A stretch of 12,989 nt of DNA from Spirogloea muscicola (GCA_009602725.1 WELB01000108.1:460458-473446); one strand, 5' to 3'. Shown: positions 1 through 9,477, counted from the stretch's first letter. Notes: generated by a model not told the origin, from the sequence alone. A program made the numbers and translations.

Positions 1-431
1 GGCTGATGGGTGCGGCGACCTGGGCCCAGCTGCCCAGGTGGGCGGCCTCGCAAACGCGGGCGACTGGGCGGCAGCCCAGACCGCCACGACTGACAGGCAG
101 GCTGGCCTGGAGCATCGCGGCTGGTGTGGTGAGGAAGCCGGGGTGTTGCAGGAGAGAGGCCGCGCTCGCCAGAACGCCGGAGTCAAAAGCCGCGTACGCC
201 GCCTTCACCGCCGGGGAGGGAGGGAGGACGCGGGCCAGGTAGTGCGGACGGTGGGCAATGCACCTGGTCAGCATGGCGGCTAAACGCACACGGAAGACTT
301 GAGCGAGGGACCCGGCGACGTTGAAGCCGGGCTGCTCGCCCTGCTGCCCGAGGCGGCGGGCCGCTGCACGCCGCGCAAGGCGGTGGAGCAAGTCAAGCCA
401 TTTCGAGCCAAAGCTCCGTGCACGTCGACCC
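1..431 (-). pseudogene. Non-LTR retrotransposon-like reverse transcriptase remnant, C-terminal part (partial)
   Basis: The minus strand is open for about 143 codons from 431 to the left edge, and its only boundary inside the window is a TGA at about 432-434. The translation has the look of the stretch that follows the polymerase domain in LINE-like reverse transcriptases of algae and plants. In order it shows a Leu/Arg-rich helix (FRVRLAAMLTR), a HRPHYLARVLPPS segment, an AAYAAFDSGVL segment, then the hallmark LPVSRGGLGCRP followed by an alanine-rich tail ending AHLGSWAQV. The GGLG motif after LP is typical of these elements. Catalytic motifs such as YxDD are not in the window, so they would lie to the left only if the element is rearranged; more likely the 5' part was lost at 431, where a recurring repeat motif begins. 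GC is clearly higher than in the repeats to the right. It could be the edge of an intact element in another arrangement. Family assignment is from pattern memory only. Confidence 0.5.
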
Positions 432-458
432 GCTCAGTAACCACGGGTTAGCACGAGG

Positions 459-528
459 AAGTGCTCGCCCACTGAGAATAGGGGCTGGAAAAGCCAGCCC
501 AAAAAAGAATGAACAGAGTACGAGAAGG
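459..528 (+). repeat. 70-bp dispersed repeat B, left copy
   Basis: This block matches 9011-9080 in the same orientation with 66 of 70 identical bases by eye and no gaps. It holds a palindrome, GGGCTGG then AAAAG then CCAGCCC near 482-500, which can fold as a short hairpin. The right copy has the same stem with a changed spacer. It lies just inside the boundary of the retroelement remnant. Confidence 0.85.
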
Positions 529-654
529 GGGCCAGGGGAAGCGCTAAGAAAGAAGCACACAGAAACAAAGAAGCTACGAATCACTCAGTAACCTCTGCTA
601 AGCAGCCGCAGGTCGGAAATGCAAGGCTCTTCGAATTGGGTCCCCTGGCCAGAG

Positions 655-1002
655 CATAGAGGTCGCTAACTGATGCTCGAATACCGGACGGCAATCGACA
701 AGCTCTTGAACTACCAGCCAAGGCTCGACCAGCTTTCTGATGCAACGCATGAGCCTGAGCTCGCTGCAGACAAGCTGACACTCGACTTCGCAAAAATGAC
801 AGATAGGCTGCCGGCATACCCATCTGGGCTGGAAGCATATCCTCGCGTCGTCCTTATCCCAGACTCGCTAGGTTCTCAAGTAGGGTATGGAAGCGAGGAC
901 CCAAGCAGCCGAAAGTGTCGACTGCGGCCGGGAGAAGGTGGTCACTGCGGGGGTAGTCAGAGTAGTGTCGGAGCTTTTCTTTCTCTGCTCAGCACCTCCC
1001 AC
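655..1002 (+). repeat. Dispersed repeat A, copy 1 (about 345 bp)
   Basis: This copy aligns with 1567-1907. It starts at ATAGAGGTCGCT and ends near GCTCAGCACCTCCCA. The first 120 bp are nearly identical and later parts diverge with small indels. The plus frame is open in both copies, but most differences in that frame change the amino acid (for example Leu/Pro, Asn/Ser, Tyr/Cys, Gly/Glu), so I do not treat it as a gene. Confidence 0.85.
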
Positions 1003-1231
1003 TGCGTGGCCAGCAATGTGTGTGGAAGCGGATCTCTTGTATGCCTCGGTCACTGCCACATCCACCAAGGCTCGTGAGCCTCCGCCAGGTTGTACACCCA
1101 CAATGTCCAGGGTGCGACGGTGATGGCGAAAATGGAGGGGTGCAGTGTGTATTGGGTGCTGGGTGATGAAGAGAACGCGGCTGCTGATATCGAAAAATCG
1201 GCTGTGAAAAGCCAGCCAGATGCATGCAGGT

Positions 1232-1400
1232 GATGGAGGGCCTGAGTGGCCACGCACTAAGGCGAGCACGTTGACAGATGCACATCACCTGCCGCTAAGC
1301 TGGTCCGCTCAGTGACCACGAGTCAGCCGTAGAGGTCTCTGACTGATACGCAAATACCGGACGGCAAATGACAAGCCCTTCTGCCACCAGCTAAGGCTCG
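1232..1400 (+). repeat. Repeat D plus truncated start of repeat A (copy 3)
   Basis: Positions 1232-1339 match 1469-1575 (GATGGAGGGCCTGWGTGGCC through CTCAGTRACCACGAGTCAGC). They are followed by about 70 bp resembling the start of repeat A (AATACCGGACGGCAA, then CAGCTAAGGCTCG), after which the match stops. It is a truncated copy of the same composite unit. Confidence 0.75.
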
Positions 1401-1468
1401 TCCATGGAGGACGACCGGAGTCGGGAGGAGCCAGGGGTGCGGCTGAACGAAATGAGTGTGTATTAAGA

Positions 1469-1907
1469 GATGGAGGGCCTGTGTGGCCAAGTACAAAGGC
1501 AAGCACATTAACAAATGTACGTCACCTGCTGCTAAGCTGACCCGCTCAGTAACCACGAGTCAGCAAATAGAGGTCGCTACTGATGCCCGAATACCGGACG
1601 GCAATCGACAAGCTCTTGAGCTACCAGCTAAGGCTCGACCAGCTTTCTGCTGCAACGCATGAGCCTGAGCTCGCTGCAGACAAGCTGACACTCGACGACG
1701 CAAGAACGACCAGTAGGCTTCCGGCATGCCCATCTGAGCTGGAAGTATATCCTCACGGCCAGCATATCCCAAACTTGCGATATTCTCCAGTAAGGTGTGG
1801 AAGCGAGGGCCGATGCAGCCGAAAGTGTCAATTGCCACCGGTAGGAGGTGATTGCTGCGGGGGTAGTCAGAGTAGTGTCGGAACTTTCTCTGCTCAGCAC
1901 CTCCCAT
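1469..1907 (+). repeat. Composite repeat D-A, fullest copy (copy 2)
   Basis: The leader D (1469-1575) overlaps the start of unit A (1567-1907), giving the fullest unit in the cluster. D matches 1232-1339 and A matches 655-1002. Weak similarity to copy 1 continues to about 2041 (GCAGATACAGAGAAAGCGGC against GCTGATATCGAAAAATCGGC). No terminal inverted repeat, poly-A tail or target duplication was found. Confidence 0.8.
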
Positions 1908-2041
1908 TCCACAATGGCGCGGTAGCCTGAACGGGGTGACGCTGCCTCCGGAGGGAGGCGAGCCAAGCCCACGGAAAAACGGGGGAAAATGTGGCTGCAG
2001 ATACAGAGAAAGCGGCAGTGAAGGCCAGTTTGGTTGCATAC

Positions 2042-3557
2042 AGAGGGTGTTTGCATGTATAATGGTGAAGCTACAGGCTAGGTAGTCAGGGCGTTCTTAC
2101 TTTCTGCGTCAGCAATAGGAAGGCAGATGAGCCGAGGGAAGGAACGAGAGAATGCCTTGCTGGGCAATCTCCCGAGAAAGACGTCTGGCCGCTTCTTAGG
2201 CCTACTTCCTAATCAGCAACGCACGTGGAAGAGCTTCATCTATACTCAAGTGCCCCTTCACCCGGTTTTCGCACTATGACCTCAGCCCCCTTTGCATAGG
2301 CTTCACTTTGTGTAGCCCCCAACTTTGTACTAGCTTTGCCTGTGTGTGTATTGGCTTGGTTTGACCACTTCTTCAGTTTAAGCGCTCTGCGTGCCTTCTC
2401 TCCATGGCGCACACCATCATAGTGATCACCTTCGGTGTCGGCCTGTGGCGTGTGCCGGCCGACCTTTCGCTTGGGCCTTGGCACTCAGGCTAGGCCTTTC
2501 CTCCCCCCCCCCCTTCTGTACCTCTGACGAAACATGTCGGTCTGATATTACAAGGACCACCCTGCTGTCGATACCATCTACCTGGTGGCCATGGATGTCT
2601 TAGCTGGTGTTGCGAGGGTCGGTGGTCCTGGCTGCCAATGCTGCTGGCCTCTCAAGCTGACCAGGGTGGCAAGCAGGGTGCAGTTCTTTCTGGAGGCTCC
2701 TGCAGTTCCTGAGTTATGTGGTGCTACCAAAAGCGTCTCTTCGTGCCTCCGATGATCCCCATCGCTTGCCTTGCATCGCGGTGCCAATTGCGTCCTTGCA
2801 GCAACCTCTGGCTTCTGCAGCGGGATTCCTCTCTTTTCCTACAGCTCATCTGTTTTTCTTATTGCTGACGTGATGTTACTAAGAGGGCTGAGCTACCTAA
2901 CCTGCGATTAGAAAGTGGAATGAAGAGATACATCCACCTTAGGCTCTGGCTGGCTTTGCCAGCTGCCCCTTCATATCAGCAGCCACTTCTCCCATCTCGG
3001 CAAACATTCAGCTGGCAGCTTCCACAGCAGCTCAGCATCAGAAGCCTCGTCGTGCATCACGTTGACCCCGACAATGACAGCAAAGAAGCCCGGCAATCAG
3101 TATTGCCTCGCATCATCTTAAAAGGTAGGCTCTGTCATTACGGTCCCGCCGTATGTAAAACCGGCTCACAGAGGCCCGACCAATCTTTTGCATATACTCG
3201 GTGAACTTTAACCCCTTCTGATTGCGTCACAAAGCTAATGTTACTCTCATGTTCCTCGGGATCGCAAGCGTTGGTACCTCTTACTTTCAAGGAGCTGGCA
3301 GCACTGTGCGGCCACCTGTGAGATGTTTCCGACAAAAGAGCTGCAAAACCCTACCAAGTCACGGTTGCTCCACCATATGACTACCACTTTACCTGTCTCG
3401 GGGACGAGGCCAACACAAATACAGGACCAAGCGGCGATTGCATCTCTTCGTGGTGGATAAGGCACTCAGCACAGAGAAGTGGGGGCAGATCATAAATGAC
3501 TGTACACGAAGAGGAGGTGAGGACTGCTACACTTTCGAACACAAATAGAGGGTGCCA
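2042..3557. other. Stretch without a supported gene, downstream of the DDR4-like gene
   Basis: I see no convincing gene. Short open frames occur on both strands (about 82 codons on the minus strand at 2236-2484, 94 codons on the plus strand at 2920-3204, 72 codons on the minus strand at 3247-3465), but none shows a recognisable domain or a matching splice partner. A run of eleven C lies at 2503-2513. The part next to 3558 should hold the 3' UTR and poly(A) site of the minus-strand gene. I found no clear TGTAA-type signal there. Confidence 0.6.
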
Positions 3558-6500
3558 TCATGTCCGCTTGGTGCCATTTGCATGGCTGTCCTGGGGCCGC
3601 TGAGCATTATCAGAAAAACCGCCGAAGTAGTCATCACCGTCATCCTCACTATACTCCCTCTCTGGCTCGTTCTCCGGTTCCTCCACATAGGTCTCTCTGC
3701 CTACTACAGAAGTTCGAGGCCGTCCCCCTTCTCCTCTCCCCTCAAAGACCCGATGATCAGCGTCTGAAGTGTCCGGCCTGTCCATCACGTCCTCATCTCC
3801 AGGTGAGCCATGCGATGCTTCACGGTTCAGGTCAAGCATGGTCCTCCTTTGTTGTGCAGCTGCAGCTTTTGGACTTCGGGACCTGGGCTTCCTCTTCCTT
3901 TGACTGAGATGGTCGCGTCTTCTCGAGCTATGCTTGCTGTCACCTGCCCTGCTGTTCTCTGCTAGACCGTTCAAGTCATCATGGCCTTCCTCCGAGTCAT
4001 TGACGCCTCCTGCCTCGTCTGAGACATCCGCAGATAATCTCTTGTCGTAAGCTCGATGCCATTCAGCAGGCTTGTCACCCCCTTCTTCACTGTCCTCCTC
4101 TCCAGATTTCTGCATCTCATGGCTTGTTGAAGGTCCTCTTGTATTGCTGGCTCGCTTTACAATTGTCCTCGTTCTTCGCTGCCGCTCTTGGCCCTCATCG
4201 CTCTCAGCTTCATCCTCGCTCCCATTCCCAAACTTACTGTAGTCCACATGGCTTTTTGTAGCTCTGCTGCTCCGCCTCACTGCTGATGGTGCCTCCTCGT
4301 CGTCGTCGTCCGGCCACCTCTTCCTCCTCGCCTCTGACCTGCGAGGCCTGCCTGCAGTACTAGCTGCTGACTTCAGCCTGCTTTCACGGTAGTCCTCATC
4401 ATCGTTGTGATCAAGTAGGCCCCCATCATCGTCATCGTCCTCATCATCGGGTCGAAGCTCATCCTCTTCACGGTAGTCATTGTCACCCTCGTCCCTCTTG
4501 CTGCCCCTTTCGTCATCCTCGTCACTATCGAGCGTCCTTCTCATCCTCCTCTGTGCCAGGTACTCGTCGCTGTACACGACCTCCCCCTCAATCTCATCGT
4601 CACTGCAAGGCTCGTCGTCATCAACCAGGACTTGTGCTGAAGGCACAGTGTCGGCATACCGCTGCGGAAGCCTGCTCTGCCTGGCAGCTGCTATGTCTGC
4701 TCTAGCAGCCCCTTCGGAAGCGGCAACATTGTCCTCGCACGCTGCTGCTGCAGAATGGTCAGCTCCTCGCAGGGCCATACGCATCTCCCTTGTCAGCCTT
4801 GGCGGTTGGTTATCAGAATACTCTTCCCCCATCACGCCAGCTTCACCAGCCCGAGAAAAGGACCGCCCCTGTCTGCCACTGCAGCAGGAGGCCAGATGAG
4901 CAACATCAGCTATGCACCTCTTTGCTGATTGTATGGCTTGTTAAGCTGCTTATGTAGCAATGCCATCTAAAATAAGGTGCACAATTAGATGTGCTACAGG
5001 TGCTTTGCAAGGACTGTGGGCTGGCACAGCCCACAGTATGTTAGGCTCACAATTGTCACTATTTGTACAGTATGTTAGGCTCACAATTACATCTTACTTG
5101 GACAATCTTGGAAGGTTGTTGCTGGCTGGATTGATCTTCAGAGCGCTGCTGATGGCTTTGTCGTAACCATCTGCATCTCAATCGGTGGTGGCCCAAACCC
5201 AACAAGCATATCAGCACCTTAACACCGACAGCAAATACTGACCTAGGTAGAGCTAGATGGCAGAGCAAAAGAGCGAAGCAGTGTATCCAACTTCTAAAAC
5301 CTCAGGCTTCACACGCTGAGGGCAGTGACTATTAGTAGAAGGACATAGGCATGCCGGGAACATAGAAGCAAATCTGCAGTGGCAATAGCGAGAAGCGTGA
5401 AGCTGACCAAATGTGTAATCCACAGGCTTCCTATCACGGCGTGAGCGGCCAGCGGCCAAGCCAGAGTTGAGAATGTTGCTCAAATTAGCCGCCAATCGTT
5501 CTTGCCGCTTTAGGATCTTCTCGCGCCGCTGCAAATAGTTGACCAGTGACATGGTCAGGTGATTGCATCCTCAACTTCCTCAGCGCCAATACATCTCACT
5601 GCTGCTAATATATACACAATCCAAAAAGGGGCCATGTGCATGTCCTGCATCATACTGGTAATGAATGACTACTAACCTGTTGTATTTCCTCCAGCTCAGG
5701 TAGTATCTCATTGTTTATAAGCTTAGCCAGCCTTACATCTCCTCGCTGCTGACTGGTGCTTAACCTCTCCTGCACAATCCTGCACATTCCATCAATGTGC
5801 TGCGCTAGACAACTAGTGAGGAAGTTCCTTCCCACAAAGCCCTGTGTCGACATGATACTAGCACAGCATGGTATATAAAGCATTAAAGTACAAGTCAACA
5901 ACAGGAGCATCTCCTGCCCATCTTGCAAAGCGCAGTAAGTTATGCTGTATGACAGGAGTGACATACCCCTAGCTCCTGGAACTCTTCATACTTGGTTGCC
6001 ATCAATTCCCAGTCACCTGTTCTGGGCATCGTTGCCTTCCGTCCAACAGTCTTTGACTTGGTCGACGATGGCTTTTCACGGTAAAGCCTCTGACCTACAG
6101 AGACGTCATTCTCAAACCTGCACAAGCGGCGAATACAGTCAGAAGTCTGCTGGGTTGGTAGTCTGCAAAAGGTGATTAAAATGACATGCAGATATGCAAG
6201 ACATGAAGCTGGTTGAGCTGTGCAAGTACCACCTTACCAATATTCTGCTCCTTGCGAATCTACTGCAAGGCTGTCCAGTCGGAACTCTGACAAAGGAACC
6301 CCATGCTTCATCGAGTCATCCACAAAGTCTCTCATATCATCTTGCTGTGTAACAGGTCAACAGAACACGCAGTCTGCATGCTGAGCCAATGTGCCAAGAT
6401 TGACCGAACAGGAAGACTCCTTTTAAACGAGCTGACGATACACATTCTGAGACTGAGATGGATGAAAGTGACTCTGGCTTGTGCAATAACACTATTGCGC

Positions 6501-8364
6501 GTCGCGTCAAGTCAATGGCAATGGCTAGCACCAATACAGGTCAAGTTGGAGGCTGTACATCAAGTCGCATTTCACAGACTGCTCTCAGAATCTGTACACG
6601 AGCAGAGGGCTCCAGAGACTCGTACTCTTCAGCTTCCAACCTGTGGTCTTGTAAAAGCGTGTCAATCAGACTGCCAACTTTCACAATCCACATTCTCGTG
6701 GACCTGACGCCGTCATGAAGCTATATGTCAGCTATGCGGTGTACCTTACGACATTGCAATAAGCAAGAGGATAGCAGACTGACCCGCTGAGTGGATTCAG
6801 TGGGCATTCCCCCTCTGCAACCTGCAGCGACAGATACTGTGTGAAAAGACAAGCAGTACCAGAAGGACAGCAAGAAGACACAGAAGAAGATAGTTTCATC
6901 TTGGCACAATGGAGCTGGCATTGAGCTAGCTACTGATCCTGTCGTTGATAGAATGCCTAGCCCTGCCCTCCGTGATGTAAAGATAATGCCAAACCTAATG
7001 CCAAACCACGAGAATATGCATGAAAAGGACATGTCCAGGAGCATGTGTGCTGATCTAAATGTGACTCACTCCATGCCACCTATTTCTCAGCTTTCGGCAA
7101 AGTACAGCAGCCCAAGTAGTCCTGTCTACTGGTGGTCGAGATACTGGTGGAATTGCCTGCTCCAAACAGGTAATAAGAAACAGGCAATGATCATTATTGC
7201 ATCAACCACTCATGCACGCTATTTAGCATACCGCAGCTCGTTCACAGCCTCAAACCAATACAAGCTACTTTGAAGATGTCACACTGCAACTGACCTAGCC
7301 TCTGCCAGTCCAGCACTGACTGGCCCTGGTATAGGGTGACAGACCAGTGATCCACGAGAGTGATGCTTAGGCTTGTGGATGAGACAAGCTCTACAGCAGT
7401 GACAAGGCTTGGTCCTTGTCACGCAAGCCACATATCTGAGCAGACTGATTGAAGACATTGGTCACATCAAGAGTAGGTGTCCAGCGAGCATGTACCTTCA
7501 AGAGGGCTACATGGATGTCTTTGAGCACGTTCCCTAGGGTTGGGTTCAGCAAAGCAGTCTCCAGCTCTTCAGCAGAAAAGTCCACACCGAGCTTCAACAC
7601 TTTCCTGAAGACCTGTTCATGAGAAACCCAGGCATTCATATCACCTTGCCTGCAGTTGAGATAGTCTGTTGAGATTCCTGAAAGACTTCACAGCAAGAGT
7701 ACATCCGGCCTTAATGCGCATGCTCTTGTGTGAGCATTCATCTTGGGCTGATCACACATACAAGGCTTCAGCAGGTGCTGAGTATGGACAACCTAAATTG
7801 GGCAGTATTGGTGGCAGGGAGACGAGCCCTGCTGCTAGAAAGCTACGCTGAAAGGACACTAGTCAATGTCTCAGTGCACTTGGGCTGAGGGAATGACTGA
7901 GCCAACAGGACATGAGAAGGTATGGGAGAACCCTAATCTGATAACCCCTTTCCTTTAGGGTACACATCTGGCTGCAGCCACTCTGTGCGTTGCAATAGAG
8001 AACTCTTCAATCGAGGGTGTCAAAGAAGGCCAGGCGTGAAGTGAATGTCAGGCAGACGACTAGGGTGACGACCGTGTAGTGAGTTACAGGGAATCCAAAG
8101 TCTCACCCTCACAAAGTCGAAGATTGATGCCAGCTCCCACATGCTCCGCAGCACTTGGATTGCCGGCGGCGCATCTGCGGCTGACTGTATGGGACGTGCT
8201 GAATGTCGAGCTGGCTGATCCGAGGAGCTGTATCGCGTGAAGCTCTTCCGACTGCGACGTACCGTCTCTGTGTAGACTGGCATGGCAGCTCTAGCGGGCC
8301 TTGTCCGAGTCGATCGGCTGGCTGGCACGTCAACCTCGTCATCCTCGGAGGACGCCGCAGCCAT
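3558..8364 (-). CDS. DDR4: DDT/WHIM domain protein, DDR4-like ISWI-associated chromatin remodeling subunit (10 exons)
   Basis: Proposed join on the minus strand, 5' to 3': 8364-8107, 7612-7496, 7156-7070, 6821-6784, 6670-6559, 6344-6238, 6117-5967, 5769-5677, 5528-5408, 4822-3558. This gives 2349 nt, or 782 residues. Every junction has GT and AG and keeps phase. Residues 70-125 form a DDT domain (MWELASIFDFVRVFRKVLKL, then FSAEELETAL and DIHVALLK). Residues 126-262 carry WHIM-like segments: AIPPVSRPP with WAAVLCRKL, VAEGECPL, SARVQILRAVCEMR, QDDMRDFVDDSMKHG, then AEYWFENDVSVGQRLYRE. Residues 290-340 are a charged helix, and 350-361 read SRRDRKPVDYTF. Order and spacing fit plant DDR4. Residues 363-782 are a disordered acidic and basic tail with Asp/Glu runs and RKRKPRSRSP, a likely nuclear signal. 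In Arabidopsis, DDR4 partners ISWI ATPases. The start is the first in-frame ATG. The last intron (5407-4823) is the least certain: its donor is GTCAGC and an acceptor 18 bases upstream also fits. Confidence 0.87.
5013..5037. repeat. Perfect 11-bp inverted repeat in intron 9
   Basis: ACTGTGGGCTG, a GCA spacer, then CAGCCCACAGT form a perfect hairpin with 11-bp arms, inside the 585-nt last intron of the DDR4-like gene. It directly abuts the tandem duplication at 5033-5088. Its GGGCTG/CAGCCC core resembles the palindromes in the dispersed repeats, which may be chance. Confidence 0.8.
5033..5088 (+). repeat. Short tandem duplication, 34-bp period, in intron 9
   Basis: The 22-bp string at 5033-5054 (ACAGTATGTTAGGCTCACAA plus TT) recurs exactly at 5067-5088, offset by 34 bp. 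It looks like a recent local duplication next to a hairpin, with no sign of coding. Confidence 0.85.
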
Positions 8365-8956
8365 CTCCAGGACGCCTCGCAGGCCGAGGCTCCAGCAAGC
8401 TTCCACCAAGGGCGCGATCACGAGGGGCCAATGTGGCGAGCGACCGGCCCCTCTGGCCCCGCACGCCACGCCCAGAGCTCCGCCGCCTGCAGGATCCGGC
8501 TCGTGCGGCAGCGGCCCCGCCGGCCCCACTCCTCCGGTGCATGCGCGGCGGCCGCGACGGCCAGGGCGGCCGCGGNAGGGCGCCGCCGGGGAGGGTCCGC
8601 GGTCGCCGTTTCTGCGGAGCTCGCGGTGATGGCGGAGGCGATGGAGGACAACACGAAGGGAGCATTTCCAAAAGTGGGCGCCGGCTTCAGCCTGCGCCTG
8701 ACCTCTCTCCCCTCCGGAGCAAACCTCTCTCCCCGCTGCCTGCAGATAGCTCTCATTTGAGCCCCTCCCTCGACGGAGCCTGGCCCCTCCCCTCCTCAAC
8801 CCCGCTCCTCAACAACGGCTGTCCGACGTGACGCGACGGCGACGGGCTGCGGCCGTCTCGTCTGCTTCCTCCAGCGCCGGCGGGTGGCCGACGGTGCGAG
8901 CCAAATGTGGACATTGTTGGGGAGCCTCTCCTTTTGAACAAGTAGCTCTTCGGTGA
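8365..8956 (-). promoter_or_regulatory. GC-rich 5' flank and probable promoter of the DDR4-like gene
   Basis: The 592 bases upstream of the start codon are very GC- and CpG-rich, most of all 8470-8620, which has two GCGGCCGC octamers and one undetermined base at 8576. The minus frame of exon 1 stays open upstream to about 8799 but holds no further ATG, so this is read as 5' UTR and promoter. No TATA box was found. Open frames on both strands here look like products of base composition. The role is inferred from position only. Confidence 0.45.
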
Positions 8957-9006
8957 AGAAGAAGCGCGGCCAGATTGACTGGTGGCTGGGAAAGGCCAGC
9001 CCAAAG
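8947..9006 (+). repeat. Repeat C, copy 1 (inverted relative to copy 2)
   Basis: The core 8961-9006 (GAAGCGCGGCCAGATTGACT to GGCCAGCCCAAAG) is matched by the reverse complement of 9306-9351 with about one substitution and one inserted base. Weaker similarity continues outward to about 8947. The element itself contains GGCTGG and CCAGCC, so each copy can also fold alone. It runs directly into repeat B. Confidence 0.8.
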
Positions 9007-9010
9007 AAGA

Positions 9011-9080
9011 AAGTGCTCGCCCATTGAGAATAGGGGCTGGAACAACCAGCCCGAAAAAGAATGAACAGAGTACGAGAAGG
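9011..9080 (+). repeat. 70-bp dispersed repeat B, right copy
   Basis: This copy has 66 of 70 bases identical to 459-528, same orientation, about 8.5 kb away. It carries GGGGCTGG, AACAA, CCAGCCC near 9034-9052. It is followed at once by A and nine C (9082-9090), where the left copy continues with GGGGCCAGGGG. Confidence 0.85.
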
Positions 9081-9293
9081 ACCCCCCCCCAAAGGACTCT
9101 TCCGGGAGGAATGCCCGTCGTGCGCATTGAAAGAACGGCCAAACCAAGCCAATGGCAAGTCCAGGCCAAAAGCTAGCGCGACTGCTGGGGAGGCGGTGGC
9201 ATAAAGAGGGGGTCGCTGCGAAGACCATTACAAAAGGCCACAAGGCATGGGCCCAATTCAAAGGGGGATACCCAATTGAAAGCACGGACTGCT

Positions 9294-9354
9294 CCTTGTC
9301 CATTCCTTTGGGCTGGCCTTGCCCAGCCACCAGTCAATCTGGCCGCGCTTTCTT
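9294..9354 (-). repeat. Repeat C, copy 2 (inverted)
   Basis: The reverse complement of this stretch matches copy 1 in the core and copy 3 at its end, where both read CCCAAAGGAATG then ACAAGG. With copies 1 and 3 on either side in opposite orientation, it could form long stems of roughly 50-60 bp with either neighbour. Confidence 0.8.
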
Positions 9355-9477
9355 CCGTAGAAGGAGACAAGGTGGGCGGACCCTCCGAAACAGAAAAGCT
9401 CCTCTTCTCAGTGGTTTCCGGTTGCAGCAAGCGAACGCACGTCCGCGCTGCACCTCATGGTCACCACTTTCTTTGAG

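Larger units (their letters stand above)
430..2041. repeat. Cluster of diverged dispersed and tandem repeats
   Basis: This stretch has no gene I can support. It is built of repeat units: a 70-bp block at 459-528, a unit of about 345 bp at 655-1002 and again at 1567-1907, a leader of about 107 bp at 1232-1339 and 1469-1575 that runs straight into the longer unit, and a truncated third start of that unit at 1328-1400. Similarity between copies seems to go on past the long unit: 1179-1213 resembles 1990-2026. Open frames here exist in several frames and on both strands, as expected for such DNA. Confidence 0.8.

Noticed and set aside
393-838. Minus-strand frames at 393-584 and 581-838.
   Set aside because: The first shares a peptide with the minus frame at 8753-9169 only because both cover repeat B; the second is the reverse of repeat A, with no domain.
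673-1930. Two similar plus-strand frames (673-1077 and 1583-1930) as a duplicated gene.
   Set aside because: They lie in repeat A. Most differences between them change the amino acid, and the C-terminal halves diverge with indels, so coding selection is not supported.
2236-2484. Basic minus-strand frame of 82 codons starting RPKRKVGRHTP.
   Set aside because: It starts at a GTG right after an in-frame TGA, no splice partner was found and no domain is recognised. It might be a gag-like remnant, but there is too little to call it.
2920-3204. Plus-strand frame of 94 codons, with a possible GTAGGC donor near 3125.
   Set aside because: No recognisable domain and no matching downstream exon.
3247-3465. 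Minus-strand frame of 72 codons just downstream of the DDR4-like stop.
   Set aside because: Probably 3' UTR; no domain, and no splice from exon 10 is needed to complete the protein.
4480-4899. Plus-strand Ser/Leu-rich frame of 139 codons.
   Set aside because: It is the antisense of the Asp/Glu-coding tract of exon 10, and its composition is explained by that.
6303-6718. Plus-strand frames at 6303-6707 and 6458-6718.
   Set aside because: They are antisense to exons 5 and 6, which carry conserved family segments and matching splice sites.
8365-8799. Upstream extension of the DDR4-like protein in the exon 1 frame.
   Set aside because: The frame is open but has no ATG and no family similarity, so the start at 8364 was kept.
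8203-8831. Long plus-strand frames over exon 1 and the GC-rich flank.
   Set aside because: They are antisense to a well-supported exon, no domain is seen, and stops are rare by GC content. One contains the undetermined base.
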